Assembly (NCBI RefSeq): GCF_963169125.1
Contig: NC_084797.1
Coordinates: 87,327,868-87,391,867, forward strand
DNA: 64,000 nt
Source: Humulus lupulus
Lineage: Eukaryota; Streptophyta; Magnoliopsida; Rosales; Cannabaceae
Reading direction: 5' to 3'
Shown piece by piece: positions 21,314-32,010 of the stretch. Under the pieces are notes generated by a model. The model was not told the DNA's origin, made no database searches, and saw only the letters and a list, made by a program, of their open reading frames with translations. The translations under genes were made by a program, and so were the position numbers. The stretch's first letter is position 1; every line of letters begins with the position of its first letter.

Positions 21314-22669
21314 GATGGAAATCTGCAAAACAAGGTTAGAATAATTATAGATAAAGACCTCACCACACTCCCTCACGTGTTTCCACTCAAAAATTGTCAC
21401 TCAAGTCCACTCGTGTTTCACTCAACTTTGATGGCTTTTACCCTCAAATAAGCTCACACCTCTGCCTTTTTCCACTCGTATTCTTCTTTAAGCTCTTTCA
21501 AAACTAATCAAACGGTAATATGGAGGATTCAAGCAGCAAATCCAACCAAACAAACCAAACGAACACCGATGAAAAATTGGCGAAAAATGATGATTTTTGG
21601 AACACTTGACTGGGGTTTTGGCAAACAGGCCCCTAAACCATAGGGAACAAGAATAGAACAAAAAATTTTAAGAGAGGTTGCCAGACTCTTGATTTTTCTT
21701 CTTCTTTCTTTTCTGTCTTTTCTTTCCTCTTGATCCTCAAACGCAGGTACAAGACACAAGAAAAAAAAATCAGACTTGGATTCGAAAACAACTCGGATTT
21801 CACAAAAGAGCAAGAGAATCTCAATTTAAATTCAGATTTTCACAATGAAAAACAAGAGAAACTCACTGTCAATTCAGATTTCACAATAAAACAAGAGAAA
21901 CTCGATGCCAAATCAGATTTCACAATAAAACAAGAGAAACTCGATGCCAAATTAGATTTCACAATAAGAACAATAGGGACTCAAGGCCAAATTCGGATTG
22001 TACAATAAGAACAAGAGAAAAACTCAATGCCAATTCAGATTGCACAATAAGAACAAGTGAAACTCAATCCCAATTCAGATTTCACAATAAGAACAAGATA
22101 ACTCAATCCCAATTTCGGATTTCACAATAAGGACAAGATAACTCAATCCCAATTCGGATTTCACAACAAGAACAAGAGAAACCCAAGGCAAAATTCGGAT
22201 ATCAAAAGAAAAGCAAAAGAAACTCAATGAAAATTCGGATTTCACAATATGAACTAGAAAAAAACCAATGCAAATTTAGATTCCACAATTAGAACAAGAG
22301 AAACCCAAAGCACATTCGGATTTCACAACAAAACAAGAGGAACTCTATGAAAATTCAGTTTATACAATAAGAACCCTAATTCACGAATTCAGAAACAAAA
22401 AGAAAACAAATTAGGGGAAATTTCAGAAACCCTAATTCAATTGCACGATTTGAACAATGAAACGAAAAAAAGAGAAACAAGGAAACAAATGAAATAAGGA
22501 AATTAACAAGCTCTAGAATAGTTTCGGATTTCACAAGGAAACAAGGACAAAGAAATCAAAACACGACTAGATGATGAATTTTTTTTTTCTAATATAGAAA
22601 CACGAATTGAAAGAAAAACACAAAGTAAAGGATAGGCCAAACCGGATGATCCTAATCTCTGATACCAAC
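21314..22669 (-). other. 5' leader of array body 1
   Basis: Leader with the same plan as N1: primer site next to LTR 2 at about 22657-22669, one base changed (GGTATCAGAGA). Degenerate units of about 40 bp fill roughly 21790-22400, more copies than in N1. The CTAAC..TTTTGCAG signal lies just upstream of the ATG. No ORF of note. Confidence 0.75.
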
Positions 22670-23334
22670 TGATACGAACCACACCAACGATTGTGGTGAA
22701 ACCCGACACCAAATGATACGAACCACACCAACGATTGTGGTGAAACCCGACACCAAATATGGCAGCCACCAAGAACACACGAAATGGGAATGAAGAACCG
22801 CGACCCAATGCTTAGCCAAGCTCGAACCTTGGTATGAGGAAGACGCCACAAACGGGGATGGGAATCCGTTTGATAAGTCGGATTGAACGCCACAAGGAAT
22901 ACCCTTGATAAGTTCGAATAGTCTCTTCAAGAACTCAAGAAAAAAACCTCTCTATTTTCATTTCATCAAAATCTGATTTTTTCCAAATGTTTTCAAGGCC
23001 TAATATAGGCGAAAATTACATCAAGACAAGCCCTTTGTCTTCCTAAAGAAAACCGAAAATTAAAGACAACCCTTTCTCCTAATGAAAACCGAAATTTAAA
23101 AACAAGCCTTTTGTCTTCCTAATGAAAACCGAAAATTAAAGACAAAAGGACTCTTGGACTCACACAAGTCAAGTGTTTGACTTTTCACAAAATAAACAAA
23201 GACTAAATAAAAAATACAAGATGACAAAATACAATAACACTCATCAAGCTCCTAAACTGAGTCTTTTGGCTCGCGCCCTCGTCACCAGACCAACTGGAAC
23301 TAGACTTGGATCTTTAGTCTTGGTGTCCTCATCA
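22670..23334 (-). repeat. Array LTR 2 (shared middle LTR) with 44-bp terminal duplication
   Basis: It acts as 5' LTR for body 1 (primer site at its left edge) and as 3' LTR for body 2 (polypurine tract TTCCCCCCCTCTTGAG from 23335). The first 44 bases (22670-22713) are repeated exactly at 22714-22757. Core palindrome and minisatellite as in N1; one minisatellite unit is partly deleted near 23072. No TSD flanks it. Confidence 0.93.
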
Positions 23335-25493
23335 TTCCCCCCCTCTTGAGAAGGATTTGTCCTCAAATCTTCACCTGCATCAAAAGGACTCAAATCAGAA
23401 ACATTAAAAGTAGCACTAACAGTATACTCACCTGGTAAATCGAGTCTGTAGGCTTTGTCATTGATCCTTTCTAGCACTTGAAATGGACCATCTCCTCGAG
23501 GTAGAAATTTGGAACGTCTTTGTGCTGGGAATCGCTCTTTCCTCATGTGTACCCATACCCAATCACCGGGGTCAAAAACCTGCTTGTGACGACCCTTGTT
23601 AGCATCAAGTTGGTTAGTGTTTAAAAGAGCCTCCTTAACCTCACTTTTTTTTGCATAAAAATTATTTTGTTTTCTCTCTAATTTTCCCTCATTGATCGAA
23701 CTCTTCTCTTTCTTTTCTCTCTCACTTGATTCAACCCTTTTCTCTCTTTGTCTCTCTTTTTTCTCACTCTCATTCATCTTTTCACTCTCCTTCTTTTGCT
23801 CACTCAATATTTTTTTATCACTCAAATTTTGCAACCTCACTTGGTCTTCATATACTTGCTTTGGCGTCAATGGAGCTAGAGTAATTGTTCGTTGACGAAA
23901 CGTGAATGAGTACTTGTTGGTGAAGCCATCCTGCTGGACTCGCCGATCAAATAGCCAAGGCCTTCCTAGAAGGAGGTGTCCAGCTTGCATTGGAACCACA
24001 TCGCACAATACCTCATCCTCATATTTGCCAATTCGAAATGATACCAGAACCTGTTTTGTAACCCTCACTTCACCACTATCATTCAACCACTGCAACTTGT
24101 ATGGACGAGGATGTTTAAGCGTTGGGAGCCCCAGCTTCTCAACCATGGAAGAACTGGCAACGTTAGTACAACTACCTCCTTCAATAATCACACTACATAC
24201 CTTGGCTTTCACATGACAACGAGTGTGAAAGATGTTCTCCCGCTGCACCTCTTCTTCCTCTTCTTTTGCTTGCAAGGTTAAGGCTCGTCTTGTGACTAGT
24301 GCAAGCATCTCACCAGATTCTGGCCCATACTCTTCATCATCGATAGAAGCATCTTCCAATGGTGGCATGTCAGCAAGATCATCTTCATCTTCAGAATCGA
24401 GCTCGCCACTTTCTCGAATCACCATAACTCTCTTGTTTTGACACTGGCTAGCTATGTGTCCTCGCCCCTAACATTTGAAACACCTTATCTCACTAGAATG
24501 AGACTTAGTAGGAGTTGTTTTACCTTGAGGTGGTGTGGCTGTGGTGGCTGGTTTTGGTGCAAATGATGAAGTGGGTTGGTCTTCTTTCTTTGGATAGTTT
24601 GACCTCCAAGGTGTTGTACTTGGATTGTGTGGGCTCGGTCTTGGCCTCGAACTTGTACTACCCTTCTTGATCTGCCTCTCAACTTTGATTGCCATATGAA
24701 CCAAATCCTCCAATTCCACATAATGGTGTAGCTCGATTGGGTCAGCAATCTCTCGGTTCAACCCATTCAAAAACCTTGCCATGGTTGCCTCCCGATCCTC
24801 TTCAACATTGGCTCTAATCATAGCCATCTCCATCTCCTTGTAATACTCATCAACACTTCTGTAGCCCTGACGAAGACCCTGCAACTTAAGGTACAAATCT
24901 CGATAATAATGAGGTGGTACAAACCGTCGTCTCATCACCCTCTTCATTGCCTCCCATGTGTCAATAGGACGATCTCCACTCCGCCTCCTTTTGATGCACA
25001 ACTGATCCCACCAAACAATAGCATAATCAGTAAACTCAATGACAGCAAGTTTTACCTTCTTCATGTCGGAGTAGTTGTGACAATCAAAAACTAGCTCCAT
25101 CTTCTTCTCCCACTCAAGGTATGCTTCAGGATCACTCTTTCCCTGAAATGCTGGAATTCTCATTTTGATATTTCTCAAATAATTATCTTCCTGGTTCCTA
25201 GCTTCTCTATCCCAGCCATACCTCCTATGGTTACCTGCCGACATCCTATCAAACTCATCATCAGAAATTACCCCTTCCAAATCCCCTTCATTCTCATCCT
25301 CCCTTTGGTGCATCCTATTCCTCCGTGGCCTCCGTTGTGTTCCCTCTTCTACCCTATCCAACCTCTCTTGTATTTGTTCACACTCCTCCCTCAACATCCT
25401 CCTCTTCTCCCCCATTAAAGCTTCAATTTGTAGATTTGGAACTGTAGGTGGTGGAGCGTCATTGCCTGCATTTCTTTCTGTATTTTGTGACAT
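23244..25493 (-). pseudogene. Array body 2: short-form Gag-protease-integrase-tail ORF with one stop
   Basis: ATG at 25493 ([12 protein letters not shown]); 750 codons including the terminal stop, in one frame apart from a single TAG at 24468-24470. This replaces Gln directly after CFKC in the zinc knuckle (CAG to TAG). Otherwise the order is as in N1, with the protease site [13 protein letters not shown]: here the catalytic Asp itself reads Glu. The same deletion joins NQLD to [10 protein letters not shown] at 23603/23604. The ORF ends in the LTR. The N-terminal Gag is closer to the autonomous copies (acidic DENEGDLEG insert, GDRPIDTW) than N1 is, so it may be a recombinant. Non-functional as it stands. 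Confidence 0.92.
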
Positions 25494-26728
25494 GATTGAA
25501 AATCTGCAAAAATAAGGTTAGGACAGTTATAGAAAAAGACCTCACCACACTCCCTCGCGTGTTTTCACTCAAAAAATGTCACTCAAGTCCACTCGTGTTT
25601 CACTCAACTTTGATGGCTTTTACCCTCAAATAAGCTCACACCTCTGCCTTTTTCCACTCGTATTCTTCTTTAAGACCTTTGAAAACTAATGAAACGGTGA
25701 TATGGAGGTTCAAGCAGCCAATCCTACCAAACAAACCAAACGAAAACCGATGAAAAATTGGCGAAAATTGATTATTTTTGGAACACTTGTGTGGGGTTTT
25801 GGCAAAAAGGCCTCTAGACCATAGGGATCAAGAATAGAACAATTTTTTTTTTTTTTTTTTTTTGTGCTCTTGGATCCCCTTCCCTTCCCTTTTCCTTTCC
25901 TTTCTTTCTTTTTTTTTTTTATCTCTCAAATTTGAGAAACCAGATACGAATTTCTGAAAAGGGAAAAGAAAAATAAATAAATAAACACCAAAGAGCCAAC
26001 CCGAAACCCAAGCAACCTGTGTTACTAAAACAGATTCAAGAACAAACTATTATGTGATTCAAGAACACTCCCTATAGCATGAAAACCAATCTGTGAAAAC
26101 CAATACTCCCAATACAATCTGTGGTACACGCCCAATAACAGAGAACCAATATTCCCCAAAACTAATATTAGAGATCCAAACAACCCGTGGCACCAAAACA
26201 ATCTCAGATTTCTCAACTAGTAAAGAAAAAAACAAAATCAATCTGTGGCACTAGAGTAATTTCAGATTTCATCAAGAAACAATTGAAACAAGGGAAAACA
26301 AATGAATTGAAATCAACAATACTAATTTGTGGCTCTAGAGTACTTTCGGATTTCACAACACAAAAACAATTGAAACAAGGGAAAACAAATGAATTTGACA
26401 ACAAATAGATTCGAACTTGAATTGAAATAAAAAGAAAACAGATTCGGACTTAGCAATATCAACTAGTTTCGGATTTCAAGGGATTTCACAAAGAAATAAT
26501 GGAAACAATGAAACAAGGAAACGATTCAACAAGGAAACGATTTAAATAAGGAAACTAACTATAATTGTTTCGGATTTCACAAGAAGATCAAGGACAAAGA
26601 ACTGAAGAACACGACTAGATGATGACTTTTTTTTTTCAGAAAACCTAATATTGAAATACGAACAAAAACACAAATGAAAAAAAAAAAAGGATAGGCCAAA
26701 TCGGATGATCCTAAGCTCTGATACCAAC
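25494..26728 (-). other. 5' leader of array body 2
   Basis: Non-coding. The primer site beside LTR 3 (GCTCTGATACCA, about 26716-26727) is unchanged. T-rich tracts at 25842-25863 and 25900-25921, a diverged form of the 40-bp leader repeats (about 26030-26560), and the conserved acceptor-like TTTTTGCAG before the ATG. Confidence 0.7.
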
Positions 26729-27845
26729 TGATACGAACCACACCAACGATTGTGGTGAAACCCGACACCAAATATGGCAGCCACCAAGAACACACGAAAT
26801 GGGAATGAAGAACCGCGACCCAATGCTTAGCCAAGCACGAACCTTGGTATGAGGAAGATGCCACAAACGGGGATGGGAATCCGTTTGATAAGTCGGATTG
26901 AACGCCACAAGGAATACCCTTGATAAGTTCGAATAGTCTCTTCAAGAACTCAAGAAGAAAACCTCTCTATTTTCATTTCATCAAAATCTGATTTTTCCAA
27001 ATGTTTTCAAGGCCTAATATAGGCGAAAATTACATCAAGACAAGCCCTTTGTCTTCCTAAAGAAAACCAAAAATTAAAGACAACCCTTTGTCTTCCTAAT
27101 GAAAACCGAAATTTAAAAACAAGCCTTTTGTCTTCCTAATGAAAACCGAAAATTAAAGACAAAAGGACTCTTGGACTCACACAAGTCAGTGTTTGACTTT
27201 TCACAAAATAAACAAAGACTAAATAAAAAATACAAGATGACAAAATACAATAACACTCATCAAATATGGCAGCCACCAAGAACACACGAAATTTGGTATG
27301 AAGAACCGCGACCCAATGCTTAGCCAAGCACGAACCTTGGTATGAGGAAGACGCCACAAACGGGGATGGGAATCCGTTTGATAAGTCATGTTGAACGCCA
27401 CAAGGAACCCCTTGATAAGTTCTAATAGTTTCTTCAAGAACTCAAGAAGAAAAACTCACAAATTTCATTTCATCACAATCTGCCATTCCCAAACGTTTAC
27501 AAAGGCCTAATATAGGCAAAAATTACATCAAGACAGCCCTTTGTCTTCCTAAAGAAAACCAAAAATTAAAGACAACCCTTTGTCTTCCTAATGAAAACCG
27601 AAAATTAAAGACAACCCTTTGTCTTCCTAATGAAAACTGAAATTTAAAGACAAAAGGATTCTTGGACTCACACAAGTCAAGTGTTTGACTTTTCACAAAA
27701 AAAAAAGCAAAGACTAAATAAAAAATACAAAAAGACAAAATACAATAAGACTCATCAAGCTCCTAAACTGAGTCTTTTGGCTCGCGCCCTCGTCACCAGA
27801 CCAACTGGAACTAGACTTGGATCTTTAGTCTTGGTGTCCTCATCA
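26729..27845 (-). repeat. Array LTR 3 (5' side), composite of two overlapping LTR copies
   Basis: Starts TGATACGAACC next to the primer site and ends CCTCATCA before the TSD AATAG. At about 27261-27264 it jumps from the ACTCATCAA near the LTR end back to AAATATGGCAGCC near the LTR start. It is therefore one LTR lacking its last ~90 bp fused to a second lacking its first ~42 bp. The join has a few bases of shared CAA. Total 1117 bp against about 627 normally. Confidence 0.9.
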
Positions 27846-28039
27846 AATAGCTAATTGATTAAACATATTGCGGCCTATGCCAACACAAGTGCTTTACAAG
27901 GCACTGGATTCACGATCTTCACTGAGCAAGTGGATACAACACCCTTAGAGGATCTCACCCTAGCGTCTTGCATTCAGCATGCTTAATGTCGATCTCGGCC
28001 TTTGTCGTCCCCGACCTTTGTTTTTCTCGCCCTTTGTCG
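27846..28039. other. Target flank of the A array, no gene seen
   Basis: Short segment starting with the right TSD AATAG. It continues the pre-insertion sequence from 8608. No ORF, no match to other parts of the window, and no clear family. Confidence 0.4.
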
Positions 28040-30271
28040 TGTAACGCCCTGGATAACCAAGACCGCTACACTGTGTACTTATAAATGTGCAGGACTTGCT
28101 AATCAAGTCGTTAGTTAAAAGGGGTTTTGGTCTCAAAATGATACATTTCATATAATTAAACGTTTTACACCAGGTATCCCAAAAGAAACAGTGTTTAAAA
28201 GTTGGTTTATAAAACTTCTAGAGTATAAACAACCACCAGCCACTCTAAGGGCAAAACTGACGTATACGGTTCTCTTCTTCCTGTCTCACCCTTAACTGTT
28301 GCAGCTGAGCAGCTGATCATGTACATTCTGCTCTCAGAGCTCTCCGAGTCAAGGCTGATCAATCTTGCCCTTGCCTTTACCTGCACCACAAAGCACCCGT
28401 GAGCCAAGGCCCAGCAAGAAAACATAACATTATATAACAAACATTGATCACAATTGAGTAACCCTCTAAGCATGACTTAACATATCACATTAATCACATA
28501 GCACGTAGATACAACCAAGACTCAGCCAATCAACACTCAGCTATTCAACATGACAAATCCACCAATCAATACAATAACAACTAGATCACATAACAATCAG
28601 GGTCGACACCTTAGGTCGCACCCTCTGTTTACCCCACTAACTCTGGCCTGCTTAAACCGAGCACAGTGCATAATAAGCTGTCCTCAGCTACCAGTGGCCG
28701 AGCAGCGCCCTGTGCACTAGTGTGAACTTCGGCACTCTTAGGCCGTTTATTTACTATTTACATGGCATAATAACATCCCTCATAAAGTATACAAACAGGG
28801 AACCCTTAGTCCCGTTATATATTCACAACCGGGTGCAGTTTTCTTACCTTTAGTTTCCAAGTGCACTGATCACAAGCGATGCCTCTTGAGCACGATCCGA
28901 TTCCTGAGCCCTAGCTTAGTACCTAGTCACAACAAAGATAAGGAATACCATCACTACTTGTAAAGAAGGGCTTCGGGACAAAGTTCTAATCCTCGGAACA
29001 TCGAATTCCACCAAGCACGGTAGTAGATTCGATCCCAAGCACCCTAGGTTAAATTCCCATGCTTAAAATCCCAAATTCCCTTAAGGGTCACGGCTCAAGC
29101 CTGCCATACCACGACATGGTCCCAACCAGAGGCTCCCCCACGCCCAAAACCAAACACGGGCCGCGGCCCGCCCTCCTTCCTCAGCATGCATCAGCTTCAG
29201 AGGGTCGCGGCTCACCAAGAACTATGTCACAGGCCGACCCCTTCGAACCCAGAAAAACCTCAATTTTTGACTCTCAAACCTCACTCAAAACCATCCAAAA
29301 CTATCACAATTCCACAACTCAATTAGCACAAAACTTCTAACATGATTCCAGCAACATAATCCAACGAAAACCTAGCTTAAAAACTCATCAAAATCCCACC
29401 TCAATCTCTGAAATCCAAAAGAACACTAAAAACCAGCCATGAAAACATCAGAATTCGAACATGAAACCATAAATTCGAGCTTACCTTCACTGCTAAATCA
29501 GTTCTTTAAGCAATTTCTGAGCTATCTCCCAAGTTCCTAGCTTCAATTCAGTCTTCAATTTCAAAACCCAAAAACCTCTTAGAACTAAATCAAAACCACA
29601 GAATTTCAACAACAAAGTGTGTGATTCAATCCTTACCTTAGTCATTGTTGAATTCCTTTGCTACAACTGAGCTAATCCCTCAAAACTCTAGCTCAAATCA
29701 CAGAGTTTCCAGCTGAGTTTTCCTTAGGTTCTAATGGTTTTCCTTTGAGAGAGAAAGAGAAAAGGGAAGAAGGTCGGTTCTTAATGTTCCACCAAATTCT
29801 GTGATTTACTTAGTCTATTCATAGGCAATTAAGTTAATCCCGAGGCTTGGGGTACCAGAAACGTCCCCGAGGGAAAAATGGTAAAATTCCCCAGTATTCC
29901 CACCTAGACTTCCTAACCTCAAATATATCTCCAGTTATTTATGTCCATAACTCGATAACCTAGATAACCATCCAATACCTGAAATACCCCTTGACTTGCC
30001 CGAAGTCAAGTACTAAACCCCGTTGTGACTTTCCCGCTAACTAGCTCCCTAGGATCGCCTTAAGTCGCATGCTGCAGATTTACCCACATAATAATGTGGT
30101 TCTCACAATTATAGCATATAATCACATTTATATGTGGTTCATATAAAAATGCTAGCATGCTTATCATATAATCATGCATTAAACTTAATAAATTCACACG
30201 TAAACTAATTGTGCCCTACCAGCACACTAATCAAGGCCCTAAAGCCTTATTAGTAATTTTGGGTCGTGACA
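28040..30271 (-). repeat. Family C LTR, subtype C2, 3' LTR position
   Basis: From TGTAACGCCCTGGATAACC to GGGTCGTGACA, about 2.2 kb. It is followed by a polypurine-type sequence (ACTATCCCCTCCT), as expected for the 3' LTR of a minus-strand element. The element body is then lost after about 38 bp. Bases 29086-29260 hold the GC-rich C2 cassette (GGGCCGCGGCCC, GGTCGCGGC). Similar to 54648-56989. No coding capacity. Confidence 0.82.
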
Positions 30272-30849
30272 ACTATCCCCTCCTACTGAGAATTTCGAGG
30301 AATAGCTTGGGAGGGCACAATTGGAGGTTATGTGAATTAATGTTGAAAATGCATGATTATGTGACAAGCATGCTTATATGATTATTTTGATATATGTGAT
30401 GCATGACTATGTGTATTAGTATGCATGTAGGCCCTGATTAGGTTATAAGGGCATATTTGTAATTTTGGCCCGCTGAGGGCATAAATGTAGATATTTGTGA
30501 TAAATTGTTGAGACCACATTATTATGTGGATATATTTGCAACTTGTGATTCAAGGCGATCCTAGTGAGCGGTTTAGCAGAGAAGTCACGGCGGAGATTTA
30601 TACCTGGCTCGGGGTGAGTCTGGGGGTATTTTTGGGAATTTGAGAAGTACATTGGGATTATTTGATATTGAGAAATATAATTGGTGATTATTTAAGTATC
30701 GGGAAGTAAGCGGTAAATATTAAAGACACTCAAGGAATTAGCGGGAATTGGGAGTAATGACCAAAATGCCCTTAGAGTGATTTAAAGGTTTAGTTATTAT
30801 TGGGAGGGCAATATGGTCATTTAGCTTACTAAGGGATAGGTTATATTCT
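30272..30849 (+). repeat. Junction fragment and left part of a plus-oriented C1 LTR
   Basis: Bases 30272-30309 are the polypurine end of a minus-strand C element. From about 30310 the sequence switches to a plus-oriented C LTR lacking its first ~60 bp (GGGAGGGCACAATTGG.., ATGCATGATTATGTG, GGGGGTATTTTTGGG). It runs to ATTCT (30845-30849), the TSD of the mosaic block, and resumes at 47584. No ORF. Confidence 0.75.
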
Positions 30850-31317
30850 TGATACGAACCACGCCAACAAGTGTGACGAAACCCGACACCAAATATGGAA
30901 CAGCCACCAAGAACACACGAGATTGGAATGGAACCGCGACCCAATGCTTAGCCAAGCACGAACCTTGGTATGAGGAGGACGCCACAAACGGGGATGGAAT
31001 CCGTTTGATAAGTCAGGATGAACGCCACAAGGAATCTCCTTGATAAGTTCAAAAGTTTCTTCAAGAACTCAAGAAGAAATAAACTCACAATTTCATTCAA
31101 CATAATCTGATTTTTTCACATTGTTTTGGCAGTCCTTATAAGGACGAAAATTACATGAAAACAAGACCCTTGGTCTTCCTAATGAAACCGAAAAATAAAA
31201 GACAAGCCCCTTTGTCTTCCTCATGAAAACCGAAAATTAAAGACAAGCTTTTTGTCTTCCTCATGAAAACCGAAAAATTAAAGACAAAAGGACTATTGGA
31301 CTCACACAAGTCAAATG
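30850..31317 (-). repeat. Truncated family A LTR at the left edge of the mosaic
   Basis: Minus-oriented autonomous-subtype LTR beginning TGATACGAACCACGCC right after ATTCT. It breaks off at 31317 inside the LTR (..GTCAAATG) against the 5' LTR of the plus element. The missing LTR part is not found on the other side, so this is not a simple nested insertion. It has three minisatellite units. Confidence 0.9.
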
Positions 31318-31996
31318 TGATGAGGACACCAAGACCCAAGTATCAAGTCAAGTTCCAGTTGGTCCAGTGACGAGGGCACGAGCCAAGAGATTCAAGGAAG
31401 AACTTAACAGCCTAGTCCACAAAGTCCTAAAACAAGAGGAGACCGTGGTCAACATTGAAGGAGAACAAAGACTTGTCTTACTCATCAAAGTTGACTGAGT
31501 TTAGGAGCTTAATGAGTCTTTTTATTTTTAGTCACGTTATTTAGTCTTTGTTTAATTTGTGATAAGTCAAACATTTGACTTGTGTGAGTCCAATAGTCCT
31601 TTTGTCTTTAATTTTCGGTTTTCATGAGGAAGACAAAAGGCTTGTCTTTTATTTTTCGGTTTCATTAGGAAGACCAAAGGTCTTGTTTTCATGTAATTTT
31701 CATCCTTATAAGGACTGCCAAAACAATGTGAAAAATCAGATTATGTTGAATGAAATTGTGAGTTTATTTCTTCTTGAGTTCTTGAAGAAACTTTTGAACT
31801 TATCAAGGAGATTCCTTGTGGCGTTCATCCTGACTTATCAAACGGATTCCATCCCCGTTTGTGGCGTCCTCCTCATACCAAGGTTCGTGCTTGGCTAAGC
31901 ATTGGGTCGCGGTTCCATTCCAATCTCGTGTGTTCTTGGTGGCTGTTCCATATTTGGTGTCGGGTTTCGTCACACTTGTTGGCGTGGTTCGTATCA
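31318..31996 (+). repeat. 5' LTR of the plus-strand full-length element
   Basis: 679 bp, TGATGAGGACACC to GTTCGTATCA. The first 180 bases are open for the polyprotein tail. It has two units of the 38-bp minisatellite against three in the partner LTR. The promoter palindrome is GTCCTTATAAGGAC. Confidence 0.95.
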
Positions 31997-31998
31997 GT

Positions 31999-32010
31999 TG
32001 GTATCAGAGC
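31999..32010 (+). promoter_or_regulatory. Primer binding site for initiator Met tRNA
   Basis: TGGTATCAGAGC begins two bases after the 5' LTR. It is complementary to the 3' end of plant initiator methionine tRNA, the usual primer for plant Ty3 and many Copia elements. The same site adjoins the 5' LTRs at 20242, 26729 and 54648. The copies beside 22670 and 46900 read GAGA instead of GAGC. Confidence 0.85.

Larger units (their letters stand above)
8609..27845 (-). mobile_element. Tandem family A array: LTR-body-LTR-body-LTR, TSD AATAG
   Basis: Three minus-oriented A LTRs (8609-9927, 22670-23334, 26729-27845) alternate with two short-form internal regions. The outer borders carry the same 5-bp duplication, AATAG, at 8604-8608 and 27846-27850; no TSD surrounds the middle LTR. 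So one insertion later became a tandem array through unequal recombination, or the element inserted already as a dimer. Each body has a primer site next to its right LTR and a polypurine tract next to its left LTR. The first body is inflated by two B solo LTRs (TSDs CCCTC and TCAAC) and a complete A element (TSD AGTTT); the first LTR holds a solo A LTR (TSD CCACA). Confidence 0.9.

Noticed and set aside
24468..24470. In-frame TAG as a programmed gag/pol readthrough signal
   Set aside because: It falls inside the zinc knuckle rather than at a gag-pol border, is absent in N1 and the autonomous copies, and has a simple point-mutation explanation.
27846..28039. Possible host gene or RNA gene between the A array and the C LTR
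   Set aside because: Only 194 bp, no ORF, no tRNA-like or rRNA-like pattern, and no splice signals.
28207..28473. Short ORFs around the CAGCTGATCATGTACATTC block of C LTRs
   Set aside because: The block recurs in all C LTRs with stops and indels in different frames; it is LTR sequence.
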